64,000 bases of DNA, from the NCBI GenBank assembly GCA_003508835.1, contig PUFA01000289.1, positions 186,001 through 250,000 of the forward strand, given 5' to 3'. A model generated the notes under the pieces. It was not told where the DNA came from and ran no database searches. It worked only from the letters and a program-made list of their open reading frames with translations. This DNA comes from Eonycteris spelaea (taxonomy: Eukaryota > Chordata > Mammalia > Chiroptera > Pteropodidae). The position numbers and the translations under genes were made by a program. Positions 50,641 through 63,509 of this stretch are shown here, one piece after another; position 1 is the first letter of the stretch; the number at the start of each line of letters is the position of its first letter.

Positions 50641-51339
50641 GAAACAGACAGACGACTGACAGATAGACAGATGGTTGGGTAGGCTACAGATGCCAGGGAA
50701 GTCTGGTGAAAATAGCAAACACAGATACAACCAAAAGTTTAAAACCACAGCTGTAATTAAAATCTGCAACTGGGAACCTCGAATCCAACATAACATCCCC
50801 CACTGATTATGGAGCACAGCCAAGAACAAAGAGCCCAGCGAGGCATTTTGTCCAAGGACAAGGATATATCTCTTTTCTAACATGGGCAGAATCATTTCTA
50901 CTTGAAATTAAAATCTGAGAAACAAGCAAGCTTACCATGCAGTTTACTAGACCAATTCTGTCATGACATAAAAATGCAAAGTAACAATAAGAAACACCAA
51001 TGAGACATCATTAAAAAAATAATTCTGAGATTCTTTGATCAAAGTAATTATACATCTAAACAAAAACCCCAATACAACTAAACCACTTTACAGCTTATTT
51101 CTCATTAAACCCATCAGCAGCCATTTACCTTTTCCCTCACACCCACAATTAAGACTGAGAGTTCACACAACGCAGGGCAGAGTCCATGGCTGATTCATCT
51201 TTGCACCCCTCACCGCACCATGTGCAGTAGGCACTCAGTGAATATGTGGTATATGAAAGAATGAAAGCACCCTCCGACAGCAACATGCCCAGACTTTTCC
51301 ATGGGAGAGTCTCTCTCCTGAATTATAAGTCAGGGCAAC

Positions 51340-51530
51340 TCCCTAACAAACCTTTCAAATAAATTCAACAAACACTTCTCACGCTCAATGTGTGCCAGAG
51401 TTAGGCGCTGTTCTTGGCACTGGTACATAAAGATGAGTAACACACAGTCCTTAACACCCTGAGGGAACTCAGTCTTGTGTGAAAAACAGAGACTAGAAAA
51501 TACAATGGGAAAATGCCACCGCGCGCATAA
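51340..51530 (-). mobile_element. LINE-2 3' end, antisense
   Basis: ATTCAACAAACACTTCTCAC, CAATGTGTGCCAGAGTTAGG, TGTTCTTGGCACTGGTACAT and GAGGGAACTCAGTCTTGTGT follow antisense L2. Confidence 0.65.
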
Positions 51531-51779
51531 AATGACATAGGCACCCAGGTGAAGGACCAGGAATTATGCAGGGTATGTGGGGAAAGGTGAGGTGGAAGAA
51601 TCCACAAAAATACAATTTCAGCCCTCTCCTCCCCAACACACATACTCACACTTACTCTAAGATGATATTTGTGAATTAGAAGCATGACCAAGTCACTCCA
51701 CTGTAAATCACACCTTCATAGGTCTACAATGGGTCAAAGTTGATCTTCACGCCATACAAAGTCCTCAATGACCACCACC

Positions 51780-52010
51780 TGTAGTTACCAGGTACCTGCT
51801 ACATGCTGGCCACTGTTCTAAACACTTAATAAGTATCGATTTATTTAAGCTTTACGATAACCTGATGGGGCTGGTGCTATTATCATCTCAGTTTTACAGA
51901 TGAAGAAACTGAGGCACAGAAATATTTTGTTTTTTTAAATCTTGTCCTAAGTATGGGGAATGGGAATGTCAGAGGCTGAGATTTAAACCCAGTTCTGGCT
52001 CCAGAGCCTC
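51780..52010 (-). mobile_element. MIR SINE
   Basis: Antisense MIR order: GTACCTGCTACATGCTGGCC, CACTGTTCTAAACACTTAAT, CTATTATCATCTCAGTTTTA, CAGATGAAGAAACTGAGGCA and AACCCAGTTCTGGCTCCAGA. Well preserved. Confidence 0.88.
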
Positions 52011-52049
52011 CTTTGACTACCCACTTCTCGGCCTTGTTTCCTGCCTCTG

Positions 52050-52740
52050 AGCTCCTTGAACCTTCAGTAATATCAAACTACTTTAAAATATTTGAACACA
52101 ACTCAAATTGTTTTACACCTCAGTGCTTCTGCATGGAAAGCCCTTCAGCCACCCCTCACCAAACCCTTCCACTGCAGGCAACAAAATTTTCTGTGCCCCT
52201 CCCATTGTTAAAGTGTCCTTTGTCACATCCCTCTATCATTGAATTTATCACTGCATTATAACTATTCATTGGCATTTACATTTCTACACATGGGTCTCCT
52301 ATACTCATCCTATGATAATTAACTTTTATTAGCTCTACTGTTATTACTTGTTTTTTTAAAAATGTCACCTCTTCAGAGAGGCCAACCCTGACCCTCCTTT
52401 TTTATCCGAAATTTACTCTACTCCCCAAGTTACTTGCTCTCTCAGATCAAAGGGTTTTGTTTTCTCTCTCACAGTTCTTCTCACAGATCAATTTTTAAAA
52501 CTTGATTTCTGTCTCCCCACTAGAACATATGCTTTATGGGGGCAGGAAGCAAAACTGTTTTGTCACCATATTTTCATCACCGAACCCTAGTACATAGAAA
52601 TATTAATAAATATTTGTATAACTGCCTCTTTATATTATTAGCTCCTTGAAAAAAGTCTGTCTTAATGTTTTATATACCCAACATATAGTGCATGGAAAGA
52701 CCTCAATAAATGTTTGTTGAATTGAAATCAAATAAAGGTT
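52050..52740 (+). mobile_element. LINE-2 3' end
   Basis: Sense L2: CTTCAGAGAGGCCAACCCTG, CCCCACTAGAACATATGCTT, TATGGGGGCAGGAAGCAAAA, CCGAACCCTAGTACATAG, and CCTCAATAAATGTTTGTTGA at the end. Confidence 0.85.
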
Positions 52741-52912
52741 AAGGTGGTATTAATAGGATTTCCCCAGGAAAAGTAGTGTTGAAACACTATTCTAGGCATG
52801 GGGCCAATATGGTCAGAAACAGGCACAAAAAGACGTGGCTTTGGGAGGAAAACAGTAAAAATTTGTGTTGCACTACAGGGTGCCCAAGAAAGAAGCAGGG
52901 AATACTCTGAAG

Positions 52913-53136
52913 CAGGGGTCCCCAACCCCTGGCTGTGGACTGTACTGGTCTGTGACCTGTTAGGAACCAAGTCGCACAGTAGGAGGTGAGCGGCAGGCAA
53001 GCCCATGAAACTTTATCTGTATTTTTAGCTGCTCCCCAGGGCTACCATCACCATCTCAGCTCCACCTCAGATCATCAGGCATTAGAGTCTCACAGGAGCA
53101 CAGGTCCCTGCTGCCAAAAAGGTTGGGGACCAGCTG
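52913..53136 (+). mobile_element. hAT miniature element, copy 1 (MER30-like)
   Basis: 224 bp. The ends CAGGGGTCCCCAACCCC and GGTTGGGGACCAGCTG are inverted repeats. The flanking 8-mers ctctgaag (52905-52912) and ctctaacg (53137-53144) agree at 6 of 8, as expected for a hAT target duplication. Internal landmarks CCTGTTAGGAACC, GGAGGTGAGCGGCAGGC and CAGATCATCAGGCATTAG are shared with copies 2 and 3. No coding capacity; mobilised in the past by a hAT transposase in trans. Confidence 0.9.
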
Positions 53137-53957
53137 CTCTAACGGATGTGTCAATAAAGTGTTAACAGGATTATCGAAGGTAGTGATGTGTCCCGCATAA
53201 AACCTTTCTGGTGAGAACTGGTTATTCTGATTCTTCTTCACTTTCTTTTGGGGGCCTTGGGGGTCAACTCTCTTGCAGTGCTATGGCAGAAATCAACTTT
53301 TAATTTAAATTTTGTCCTAAACGTTTGAGTTTGTGTAAATGTAGTTATTTATCTTAAATATATTCTCCTTCTTGTGGCAATTCCACCATTATCATTTCAG
53401 TTACTCTGAAGCTGTTTTCTCCCTGAGATTTTACATGTAAACGAAGGTATAAGACAGGAAGTGCTATCAAGAACTGCTAACATGATTTCTTGAAAGGATG
53501 ATCTTCTAAAGAACAATATTCACACGCACACACAAATCTCAAAGGCTAAGTACGTGAAACCACAAGAAAGCATTTAATACACACTTAAAGAGCTGGACGT
53601 CATGTTTTGGTCATGTGAGTTAAATTCAGAAAAGAACTTTGATGACTAGCAAAAAATGGGGGCCATGCTACAAAGAACAAGTGCCAGGTTGTGGAGTAAG
53701 AGATTCTGCAGATCTTCCTGGTCTCAGATTCCAGTCCCTCTTTCACTTTCCGCCTGTGAAGGCTATTGACATGCTGCTTGGATCTTCACAATAGGCTCCA
53801 GTTCCCTGGACCTCCAGCTAACTGCTGCCTCCCCCTCCATCTGCTGGAATGATCTTTCTAAAACCACAACTCCTTAAGAAACTCTGCGGGATCATTGCTG
53901 TCTAAAGAAAAATACTGCAGTGTCACTGTAGCCTGCTGTGCACTCACCTCTTTAGAG

Positions 53958-54179
53958 CAGGGGTCCCCAAACCCGGGCAGTGGACCGTTACTGGTCTGTG
54001 ACCTGCTAGGAACCAGGCTGCATAGCAGGAGGTGAGCAGCAGGCGACCAAATAGTCTCATCTGTGTTTGCAGCTGCTCCCCAGCACTAGCCTCACCGCCT
54101 CAGCTCCACCTCAGATCATCAGGCACTAGGTTCTCATAGGAGCACCAGTCCCTGGTGCCAAAATGGTTGGAGACTGTTG
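53958..54179 (+). mobile_element. hAT miniature element, copy 2
   Basis: 222 bp, same family and orientation as the copy about 0.8 kb away. The ends are CAGGGGTCCCCAAACCCG and GGTTGGAGACTGTTG. The flanks ctttagag and gtatagtg agree at 5 of 8 bases, a decayed target duplication. It is inserted in L2-like sequence that continues on both sides (about 53.7-54.4 kb). Confidence 0.88.
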
Positions 54180-54899
54180 GTATAGTGCATCCTGCTCTCA
54201 CCCTGCCCCCTGCAAGAGGCTGCAGGAACCAGGTGTGATGGGCCTGGGACCCAACCTAACTGGTCTCCCCACCTCCAGCCTCTGCCAGCTCCACATTTTG
54301 CTGCCAAATTAATCTCCTTACAGTGCAGCCTGGATCAACAGGCCCCAAATGAAATCACCATTGTGCCAGCCCTGCACGCCTCCCCCTCCCGCCTCCGCCT
54401 CCCGAGCAGCGGGGCACGACTTCGAGTTGATTGTGACGCCAAAGCCAGAAGCCTCAGGGTGCCTCGGACTACTCCCTCCCCCCCCCCACCCGGCATAAAT
54501 CCCAGAGACTCTCCTTTCCCAGTTTTCTTCCGTGCCTCCCCTTCTTTCCATTTACCCTGCTTCTCACTCCCTCTTCTAGGGCTACCAGCCTTAGCCTAGA
54601 TCGGCTATGACCAATAGAAAATATAATAGGGGCTGCAAATGTAATTTTGAATTTGCCAGGAGACACATTAAAAAGAAAACAGTGCAATAAATGTTAACAA
54701 TGTTTAACTTAAAACCAATATATCCAAAAAAATATCTCCATGTTGTACTTATAATCAATATAAAGTTAATGAGGAGATACTTCACATTTTTCTCCAGACC
54801 AAGTTCTTGAAGTCTGTGTACATTACAGCACAACTCGATCCAGAACAGCCACATCTCATGTGCCCAACAGCTACATGCGGCCAGCAGTGTTATGCCGAG

Positions 54900-55315
54900 C
54901 TATAACAGTTCAGGTTTAGATGGAATGGCCCCACTGTGCTCACTGCCTCCCTCTTTTTCTCCTCTTGAAAATACCTTAATCCGGCTATAATAGACCATTC
55001 CTCCCACATCGCCCCTCTGGCTGTCCCTGAAGCATGAAATGCCTGTTTAGCTCCTCTCCAAATTTCGATATCCATTTCAAGTGCTACCTTTCCCATACTC
55101 CCACTCATAATTCTTCTCTACCTCCTTGGTACTCCCACACCATCTTGCAACTCTAACAACATTAGTGCTTTTGCCTGTTGTACTCAACAGATAATAGACT
55201 CTTCATAGGCATAGTATGTATTGCTACTTATATTACAGCCCTCAACGAATGTCAAACATAGTGCTTTTCACACAGCTGACACTCGATACGCTTCTGCTAA
55301 AGTGAACTCCTTAAT
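54900..55315 (+). mobile_element. LINE-2 fragment
   Basis: L2-like order: CCATTCCTCCCACATCGCCC, CATTTCAAGTGCTACCTTTC, TTGCCTGTTGTACTCAACAG, CATAGTGCTTTTCACACAGC and TGACACTCGATACG. Diverged. Confidence 0.5.
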
Positions 55316-55914
55316 TTACCATCCTTATGCTAGATAAGTGTACCCTTAACATGAATGCACACCCAAGGTACAGGTGGTTCCGAGGTAAGCTAAACTACTG
55401 CTTCATACCTACTGGCAACACAAGAACTGAGTGTGTGGGTGCATTCCAACCCTGTCATGGAAAAAGTGACACTAACTCACGCTGTGACCTAGAATTTTAG
55501 AAAATGCCCTAGATCTGAAGCATCATTGCATGGAAAAAGAGGACGGAGGCTTGAACCCCTAGACATGCTCTACAGCGTCATGGACCCTGTTCATCAGAGA
55601 TCTAACTACTAAAAGTATCATGCTATAATGACATGCTGGAAAATGGAAAATTTCAGATCAGATACCCTTATCTGTATAACAGAGCAAGCACCGAAGCCGT
55701 AACTAGAAACACTCAGGGTCTGGTCCCTACTCTGTAATGCGTTATGTTCATGCACCAAACCTCTGACTTCTCTATTTCTGATATGAGAGGAAGGATAATC
55801 CTCACCCGCTGCAGGGATGTCTCCCCTAAACTGCTTTTGCTTGTGCCTATCACAGCATAAATTCCACAAAGCTTCCGGAGCAACCCTGTTAAAGGACATT
55901 CAGAGAGTGCCACT

Positions 55915-56450
55915 CCTCTGATCAAAAGCCTCTAATGGCTTTCCACCTCACTCCAATGACTTTCCGATGGTCTACGAGGCCTTCCATAACCGAGCCTCCT
56001 GCTCTCTTGGACCTCATCCCAGCTGCTCTCCCCCTCATCACTGCTCTAGCCTCACTGACTGCCTTGCTGTTTCTCTAATGCACAGAGCACATACTGTCAC
56101 AGGGCCTCTGCAAAGGCTCCCTCCCTCTGCCTGAAAAATTCCCCCAACTCCCACCTCCAGTCATCTGTCTGGCTCATACTCCTCCAGGTCTCTGCTCAAA
56201 TATCACCTTATCAGAGAGGCCTTTCCTGATGACTAGATATCAAAGAGCATAACTTTCCCTTATATACTTGACACTGCTTACCCCCACCAACCCTGCTTTA
56301 TAACCCTGCTATGTTACCTGTTTACTCTTTGTCTACCTCTTATACTGAACAAAAGCGCCGAGAAAGCAGGATCTTGTTGATTTCATTTGCTGCTATATCT
56401 TCACTGTATAGAACAATACCTGGAATGCATTGTTTATTGATTAAAGTGAA
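55915..56450 (+). mobile_element. LINE-2 3' end, long fragment
   Basis: Sense L2 with clear order: AAAAGCCTCTAATGGCTTTC, ACGAGGCCTTCCATAACCGA, CCAGGTCTCTGCTCAAATAT, CACCTTATCAGAGAGGCCTT, TTTCATTTGCTGCTATATCT, and AACAATACCTGGAATGC near the end. One of the better preserved L2 copies here. Confidence 0.88.
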
Positions 56451-56659
56451 TGAGCAACATTTAAATTTTCCTAAGAAAGTAGCAGAGTGAAGGATCATTC
56501 TTGCAGTTTTTCAAATATTCTAGAATGTGTTTTCATTTTAACATCTTGAATTTAACTATGAAATTAATGTACAACACACAACATGTAAAAATTATTATCC
56601 TTCAGTGTATAAATTTAAAAAATGAAATTCTCCTAAGAATTCCAAGTAATTCTATTCTG

Positions 56660-56940
56660 AAGAAAATTAATTTTGCAAAGGTTAGTAGATGTCTTTCAGA
56701 CCCATTTATGTATATTTGTTTAGACAGCTATATTTGTATATTCCTACCTATGAAAATAGGATCATACCTTTGATTCTATTCTCTGATTTGTACACAATAT
56801 TATGCCATGTAGATACATAAAGAATTATCTTATGCTTTTTAACAGCTATTTAATCTTACATTTTATAGGTATGTCCTAATGTAGCATCTAATCTCCTATT
56901 GATGGATTGATTAAAGTGTCTTTCATTTGGAAATACCTAC
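56660..56940 (-). mobile_element. LINE-1 fragment, antisense
   Basis: AAAATAGGATCATACCTTTG, TTCTCTGATTTGTACACAAT, TTTTTAACAGCTATTTAATC and ATCTCCTATTGATGGATTGA follow antisense L1 3' sequence. It is followed at once by an AAAAC repeat. Confidence 0.6.
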
Positions 56941-56971
56941 AAACAAAACAAAACAAAACAAAACAAAACAA
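56939..56971 (+). repeat. (AAAAC)n simple repeat
   Basis: Six AAAAC units adjoining the antisense L1 fragment. Confidence 0.95.
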
Positions 56972-57040
56972 CTCTCCTGCCCAATAATTCACCCTCTGGC
57001 AAAGAGACTGGGGGTTTCACTTACGCATCTTGAACTAGAG

Positions 57041-57267
57041 CAGTGGTCCCCAACCTTTTTGCTACCAGGGACTGGTGGTACTCTGATGAGAATCTAATGC
57101 CTGATGATCTTAGGTGGAGCTGAGGTGGTGACGCTAGCGCTGGGGAGCGGCTACAAATACAGATGAAGCTTCTCTTGCTGGTCTGCAACTCACCTCTTGC
57201 TGCATGGTCTGGTTCCTAACAGGCCATGGACCGGTACTGGCCCACGGCCCAGGGTTGGGGACCCCTG
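57041..57267 (-). mobile_element. hAT miniature element, copy 3 (inverted, youngest-looking)
   Basis: 227 bp, reverse orientation to copies 1 and 2. The ends are CAGTGGTCCCCAACC and GGTTGGGGACCCCTG. The flanking 8-mers aactagag (57033-57040) and aactagcg (57268-57275) agree at 7 of 8. It keeps CpGs that the other two copies lack, for example gctagcgctggggagcg. Confidence 0.92.
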
Positions 57268-58599
57268 AACTAGCGCAGAAACCAGTGCAGATTAATGCAG
57301 AACCAGGGAAGCCCTCCATGCAGCGGGGTACAACAGGAGACCTAAGACCAGTGAATACAACCTTCTGCTCCCCACCTAATGGCTCCCTCACTTTTTTTCC
57401 TTCACAATTCAGCAAGGATGTATAAAATTATAGATGATTCTGGGGCCCACTGTGCCATCTCTCAGCCTTCTTCTGCTCTTTGTTTCCCCCTTCTGAAACA
57501 TGGAGTGCCTCAACCTAGCACTAACCCCCACACAGGCTTAAGAGTACCACCTATGGAGTCTCTTCTACCCATGTGTTAGGCAAAAGATATCCACAGGGTA
57601 CCCTGGGGCCCTCCTATGGCAGGCTTTATTTCCTGAGCTGCCCTAGTGATTTATATAGTAGTTTCTCCCCCTCTTCTGCCTCCAGCAGTGATCCCAGAAC
57701 AGGATGTTGCTCGTAAATCTTTTCCCTCAGCTTACTGCCACCCACAGACCAGGTTATTTTTACAAGAGCTGCCATTTCCCATACTCTCCTTGTGTAAGTC
57801 CCCTTTGTAAGGTCACAAAAGTGTTGTGCCTGGGGTCTTTGCCTATCACAAGAACCAGGCACAGTCAAATGTCACATCTCTGCCATTTCGAGTACAGAAA
57901 ATTCTACAAGGGACTCTGAAGGAATGTTGACATATTAAAAAACACATCCTAAGTCCAGAGAGATAAAAATCAGGCAAATCACTAAGAAGACATAACCATT
58001 TCTTTTTCTTTTGGAGGTAGCCATATATGGGTTCTTATTTGTCTTTGGATAACAAAACAATACATAGGGTTTTACACAAACCACAAATCTGTGGTTTAGG
58101 GAAGTTGTTTGCTGCTTAAATGACAAAAAATGCTTCAGGAGTAGGCCGTGTTCAAGCCGTCAGTCAGCAAGGCTCTACTACTCCCCGGAGGCACTCAGCC
58201 TTGGGGAGCTTGTGGAGACTGCCATTCCTGAATACCGTGTACACACGCACGTGCACACACACAGCATCTTCAGGAGCTCCTCAGGTGATCCTGATGTACA
58301 CTGAGACCGCAGGCAGCTGCCCCGAGGTGTGCCACCAAGCTTGGTGTGCCACAGGCGTGCCTAGTGGGTCCTAAATTCATTCTTAGGATGTTATTGTAGA
58401 CTATGCTTACTATTTTCATTGTATATTATGCATCATATATCTCTTTATGATTCATCCAGTTCCAGGATGCAGCTTCCGCTCACTCTGCCACGGGGTGCCA
58501 GCCCACAGGGCCTCTGTGGACTCAGCTATGTGTGATGCCAAGGCCGGAGTGCAACATAACATTTCTTGATAGAGGCCAATTATCATTCATCTTTAAATT

Positions 58600-58860
58600 A
58601 TTTAATTAATTTATTAATCTATTGAATATCTGAAGTCCAGGTATAATGCCAGACCTTGGAGACACAAAGGTGACCTCTCTTAATCAGCTGTCCGATGACA
58701 GAATCTTGTAAGGAAGACAATTATAAAAGCAATTTAAGAAAATAAGTGTCATACTAAAAGATTGCATCTTTGAGAAGTAGGGTACCATTACTGCCTGAGG
58801 CTGAGAGCGGAAGTTGCACAGAAAAGGTGACTAAACCAGTAGCTGAACAGCATGTGAAGC
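58600..58860 (-). mobile_element. Possible LINE-2 fragment, antisense
   Basis: AATATCTGAAGTCCAGGTAT, AATGCCAGACCTTGGAGACA and CAAAGGTGACCTCTC resemble antisense L2 beyond its 3' end. Weak. Confidence 0.35.
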
Positions 58861-59139
58861 TGTGAACTACTTCTATGCTCTCTTGGCTCTCAAGATAGTA
58901 CTCTCTAGGTTTTCCTCCCACTTCCTGATGGTTTCTTCTCAATCACCTTGAGCCTTCTTTCTACTTAGTTTCCTCTTCTTAGCATTCTCACTTTTTCACT
59001 CTTCTGGAGAAATGCCATGTACAACTGTAATTCAATTCTTACTGAATAAATGTATATCTTAAGCCCAGACCCACCGAGCTCTGTTCTTGGATGATCAATG
59101 GCCCACGTGACATCTCCACTTGCAAGGATTTTCATAGGT

Positions 59140-59832
59140 ATTACAAACCTAAACTCTCTGAAAGAACTTGTACCTCCTTTAGTCTTCCCATCTTGACAAC
59201 TCTCAGTCACAAAGCCAAATGGTTAGGAATTGCTCTTGACCCTTCTCTTTTACATCCATTACATCCAACCTACCTACAAATTTTTACTATTTCTCCAAAA
59301 TTACCCAGAATCCATTTGGTTCTTTCCAGTTTTCCCTTGGAGTATTTAATAGTCCCCCAACTGATTTCTACTTCTACTTCTCCATTTAACAAGTGACCTT
59401 CTAAAATCATCTCAACCATTAATCTACTTAAAATTCTTTAATGGCTTCCTCATTCCTTAAACATAAAGTCAAATTTCTTAGCATAGCCCACCAGATTATT
59501 TCCTGGCCTGGTTCTCCATGATCCAGCAATACTGAAGTTCATTCAGTTCCTCAAAGGGACTCTCTCTATATATTTTTAGCCCAAATCTTCACAAGTATGT
59601 TTCCTTTTGCCTGGAACACATTTTTCTTCTCCCCAATCCACAACCCACCTTTTTAAATTGATCAACTCTTAAGCGTACATTAATTTTCTTCCTAGCCACC
59701 TCTTCTTCCAAGAAGTCTTCCATGATTATTCACCAAATCTGCATTTAGGTGCCCTTCCTATATGTTCCTGTAAAGCTCTATACTTCTCTGATAACACATA
59801 CAGATGAATGAATGAATGAATGAATGAATGAA
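59140..59832 (+). mobile_element. LINE-2 fragment ending in (TGAA)n
   Basis: Sense L2 coding-tail and 3' UTR style: AATGGCTTCCTCATTCCTTA, TGGCCTGGTTCTCCATGATC, TTTTGCCTGGAACACATTTT and CAAGAAGTCTTCCATGATTA. It terminates in about seven TGAA units (59803-59832), the characteristic L2 tail, here perhaps expanded as a microsatellite. Confidence 0.7.
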
Positions 59833-61784
59833 GTAGAGATGGGAGGAAGGCACAGCATATGCTGAGGCATGGTATTTGAAAGACAAAACCCTGTATATGG
59901 AATTGTGAGAACTTCTGTACAGCTAGGCACTGAGGTTGGTGGAAGGACAGGAGTTGGGAGAAGAGACTTGAAGAAAAGAGTGAGGTCCAGGGGATGGAGG
60001 GCTTGAATGCTACCTTAAGGGGATCCAGCTCTAAACTGTAGATGATGAGGAGCTCTGGAAGTTTTTAAACAGAGGAGCAAATGTAACATAGAGAAACCTC
60101 ATAGCCTAATGAGAGTCCGTCTGTTGAAGAACAATGATGTTAGGATAGAGAGACAGAGGGGTAGAGAAACATGCAGAGGGAAATGATGGCACCTTGGAAG
60201 CTGTTCTGGCTTAGAAATCCAGATGTTGGAGTCCCCACCTGGGGGTGGTGAAGCTGCGATGAGAAAGTGTACAGGGAAAATCTGTGGTATAGAGAGAAAG
60301 TAAGACAGGGATAAGGTTTGAGGGATGACAACTTTTATCAAGCAGGAAAGGAGGAAAGCTGCACATGAAGCAGGAGGTTAAAGAGCTTATAAGAGAGGAT
60401 GCATGTCCCAGAGAAGGTATCAGGGAAGAGGAAAGGAATGTCCACATATGTGTCCAATTTACTGTGCAGGGCTCTGCACACAGTAGGTGCTGAGTATTTG
60501 TTAAAGTATAAAAATAATGAAATAATAAATGAGCACCTCTATTCAGGTTATATAGATTCCAGAGAAACTGAATATATTTCTTGTGTTATCGAGTGACTAT
60601 CTTATTACAGCAATTTTCACCTCGGGAAAGTGGGGAGGACAGAGCGCACCCACCCGGAATGATATCTCAAAAAACTGTACCCACTTCCTGATTCTAACGA
60701 TGCCGAGTGTGAGTCCTTTTGAAAAGAAAGAACAACCAAATTTTCTTCATACAAGTTTTTCAAATTGGGGTTTTAATATAGCCTATCTTCATAAAGGTGA
60801 ACAATCTTGCTTTAGTGTGAAAGGGTCATCTGAGTGGGTGGAGTGGGGAAGGTTGCAAAGAATAGGGCAATGACAGATAAACCCTCAGAGGACAGGCCTG
60901 TGGAAGAGAAGGCACATGCAAATATCATGAGCTGAAATCAGCACATCTTAAAGGGTCAACCAGCAGACTTGCTGGACCAACTAACTATTAAGGATTCAAA
61001 AATGTCCATTAGCCTCATAATGATACCAACTATCAATATTCTTTTGACCCTTAATAGAACACCTATCTTCAAGAGACAGGCAATATTCCTGCTCTCCTGG
61101 ATATACTGCTTTCCTAGATACATAGGCTTAGAATGCCAAATGAAGAAGAAAAAAAAAACTTCCCTGAGGGCTATACTCTTCACACCTCCTCTTTTGCTGG
61201 TGGGTTGGTGAGAGAAGTCTTAGCAACTATGTGTGTAGAACCTAAACATTAACCCAAGCCTAACATCCTGGCTAACACAGACAAAAAACAGCCAGTGTGA
61301 GATGACATTGACAAATTAGTCTGAAAAGTGAAACACAGGTGATTTTTAAGCACCATTGGCTAAAAGGCTTGCTGTAAGTAAAAGCAATTTGTTTTTAAAA
61401 GGTCAATGAAGACAAATAGGTAGCAGTAAATCACTGTTGACACAATTCTGAAGACTTTATATGCAGGCCCTAAAATGTTTTTTAACAGTTGGGTCAATAG
61501 TAATTGTCTCGAGAGTTACAGGATTTCAGAGAAACACTAAGGTAACCCATTAATAATAGAATAATAACAAGAACTTTGGGTTGTTTTTCCAAGAAAGGCA
61601 AATAAATACCCATCCATCATCCATCTTCTATCGCTGTGTGACCGTAACAACTATAACAGCAGCAAACTCCATCATTTAGTAATCGCTAGGTATTTTAAAA
61701 GCAAGAGATGAGGCTGAAGAATTAAACAGGCCTCTGGTATAAAAGAAGTTTACAATTTACACAGATGTGCGAAGTAACACTAGA

Positions 61785-62480
61785 GGTCATATTAGTCCGG
61801 GTCTAATCAGGAGAGAGAAACCACAAATAATGTGAACAGTTTAAAATAAAAAGTATTAAATCATAATAGGTGACTAACTATAAAGACATACGGAGAACTC
61901 TAAAGGGCACCCTGAGCTGAGAGAGGGTACTCAAGAAAGGATAAACTTTGAGAGGAGTTTCACCCCAAAGCTGGAGTTGAGATGTCATTGGAGAGGGTAT
62001 GGTTACAACCCACTGAGTGGCAAAGAAATGCAGTGGACCTGGTCCATGGCAGCAGGGAACAGCCCTCTGGGGTACAAGCAGGCCAAGGCTGATTGATGGT
62101 AGGTGCACAGAGGGAGCGAGGTACTTCGTTGGCATGAGGCCTGGGGCTAGACAGTGTCTGCACTGACGGAACCAAGGCAGGTGGCCACTGGACCCAAGCA
62201 AGGGCTGCAAAGTTGCCAAGAGACTGCATGATCTGAGGAGCCACACTGGATGTCCACACACACACCCACCCACACAGAGCGCATGCCTGCATTGACAGAC
62301 TACAGCAGGAATGGAAAAAGCAACCACCACAACCAGAAGAGAAGCTTCCTAACTCCATCAACGTCCCTCCAGTGCCCTCTACTGACCAAGTTTAACACCC
62401 TGCCCACTGCAAAGGAGAAATGCTTGAGTCCATTTATAGCAGAGCAGGTACTGAAGGGTGAACTTAGAAAAGAGAGGCAT
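61785..62480. other. Repeat-like stretch of uncertain family
   Basis: A continuous block with ATTAGTCCGGGTCTAATCAG, GGTATGGTTACAACCCACTG, GCAGTGGACCTGGTCCATGG and TGACAGACTACAGCAGGAAT. It has the feel of an ancient interspersed repeat, but I could not place it. Long minus-strand frames inside (61878-62361) have no recognisable domain. Confidence 0.3.
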
Positions 62481-62618
62481 TGGTTAAAATCTGGCAAAGA
62501 GGTAGAAGCAAAGATAGGAGTGTACAAAAGGCAAATGAATTTCCTGGATGATTAGAGTTTTAAAAGAGATGTTATTTTAGTGGAACCTTCAAGGATGAGT
62601 AGGATTTTGATACACTGG

Positions 62619-62655
62619 CGGGGGTGGGGGTGTGTGTTGCGGGTGGGGGGAGGGG
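62619..62655 (+). other. G-run cluster, candidate G-quadruplex
   Basis: Four G tracts: GGGGG, GGGGG, GGG and GGGGGG, followed by GGGG, separated by 1-10 bases. This fits an intramolecular G-quadruplex with one longer loop. Confidence 0.55.
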
Positions 62656-63509
62656 TGCTGCGGAAGTGAAAGAAAACTCATTCCAGGTTGAGAGGACAGT
62701 TTTATTATTACTCCAGGATCTTGGGCAAACCATTTTTCTTTAAGCCTACCTATTTATAAGATCCCTAAGAGGTTAAAATTAACAGCAGACTGTGAATTAC
62801 TCTTTGAAAACAGTTTAAGGCACTAGATAAAAACACACTTGATGGTAATCTCTTTATATAGTAGGAGGCAATGCCCAAGAGCTGAAATCAGCACTTCCGT
62901 CTACCAGCTAGAATTCAAGCTCCAGTACGAGTTCCTACGAGACTAATCTACTCCTACCCCAGTTCCTTCTAGACACTTGTGACATCAAGGCTCTCTACAA
63001 GTCTTTGCTGAATGAATGAGTGAATCTTGGATTATCATGAGAACAGAGAAGACCTTCCATTTAAAATCAAATGAACCTGAAGGAAAAATATGACTGCTTA
63101 TTTACTTAAAAAGGTAAAAGAATTAAATATCTCCTTTTTCTACACATAGTTAGCACATTTATCTATATCTTAATGTAATATAACAGGAAATAGGAAATAA
63201 GGATTTTATTGAGAAATGAATATACAGTGTCACCCATCCAAACTCTTAATAATTTCCATAATAAGAAATAAAAATCAGTCTCAAAATCACCTGAGCCCAT
63301 GGTCAGCAGGAACATTTTATTAAGCAGTCTGCACACTGCCAGACCCCCACCATAGCCCAGGCCTCAGAGCACACAAGGGCTACTGCCCTTAGACTGCCCA
63401 ACAGGGCCCAGACTATTAAATGTCCTAGAAGCTTTAGGAACGCCACAGAGTTCAAATTCTCCAGATTCTGAAACACTAAAAGTATCAAAGACAGGTCAAC
63501 AGAAAGGGA

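Noticed and set aside
50367..50895. Lys/Arg/Glu-rich plus-strand and Ser/Phe/Pro-rich minus-strand frames
   Set aside because: Direct translation of the GGAA/GGA purine tract; low-complexity artefact.
61878..62361. Two overlapping minus-strand frames of 150 and 133 codons
   Set aside because: Overlapping frames in a repeat-like block, rich in Cys/Leu/Ser/Pro, with no domain and no splice signals matching a known gene.
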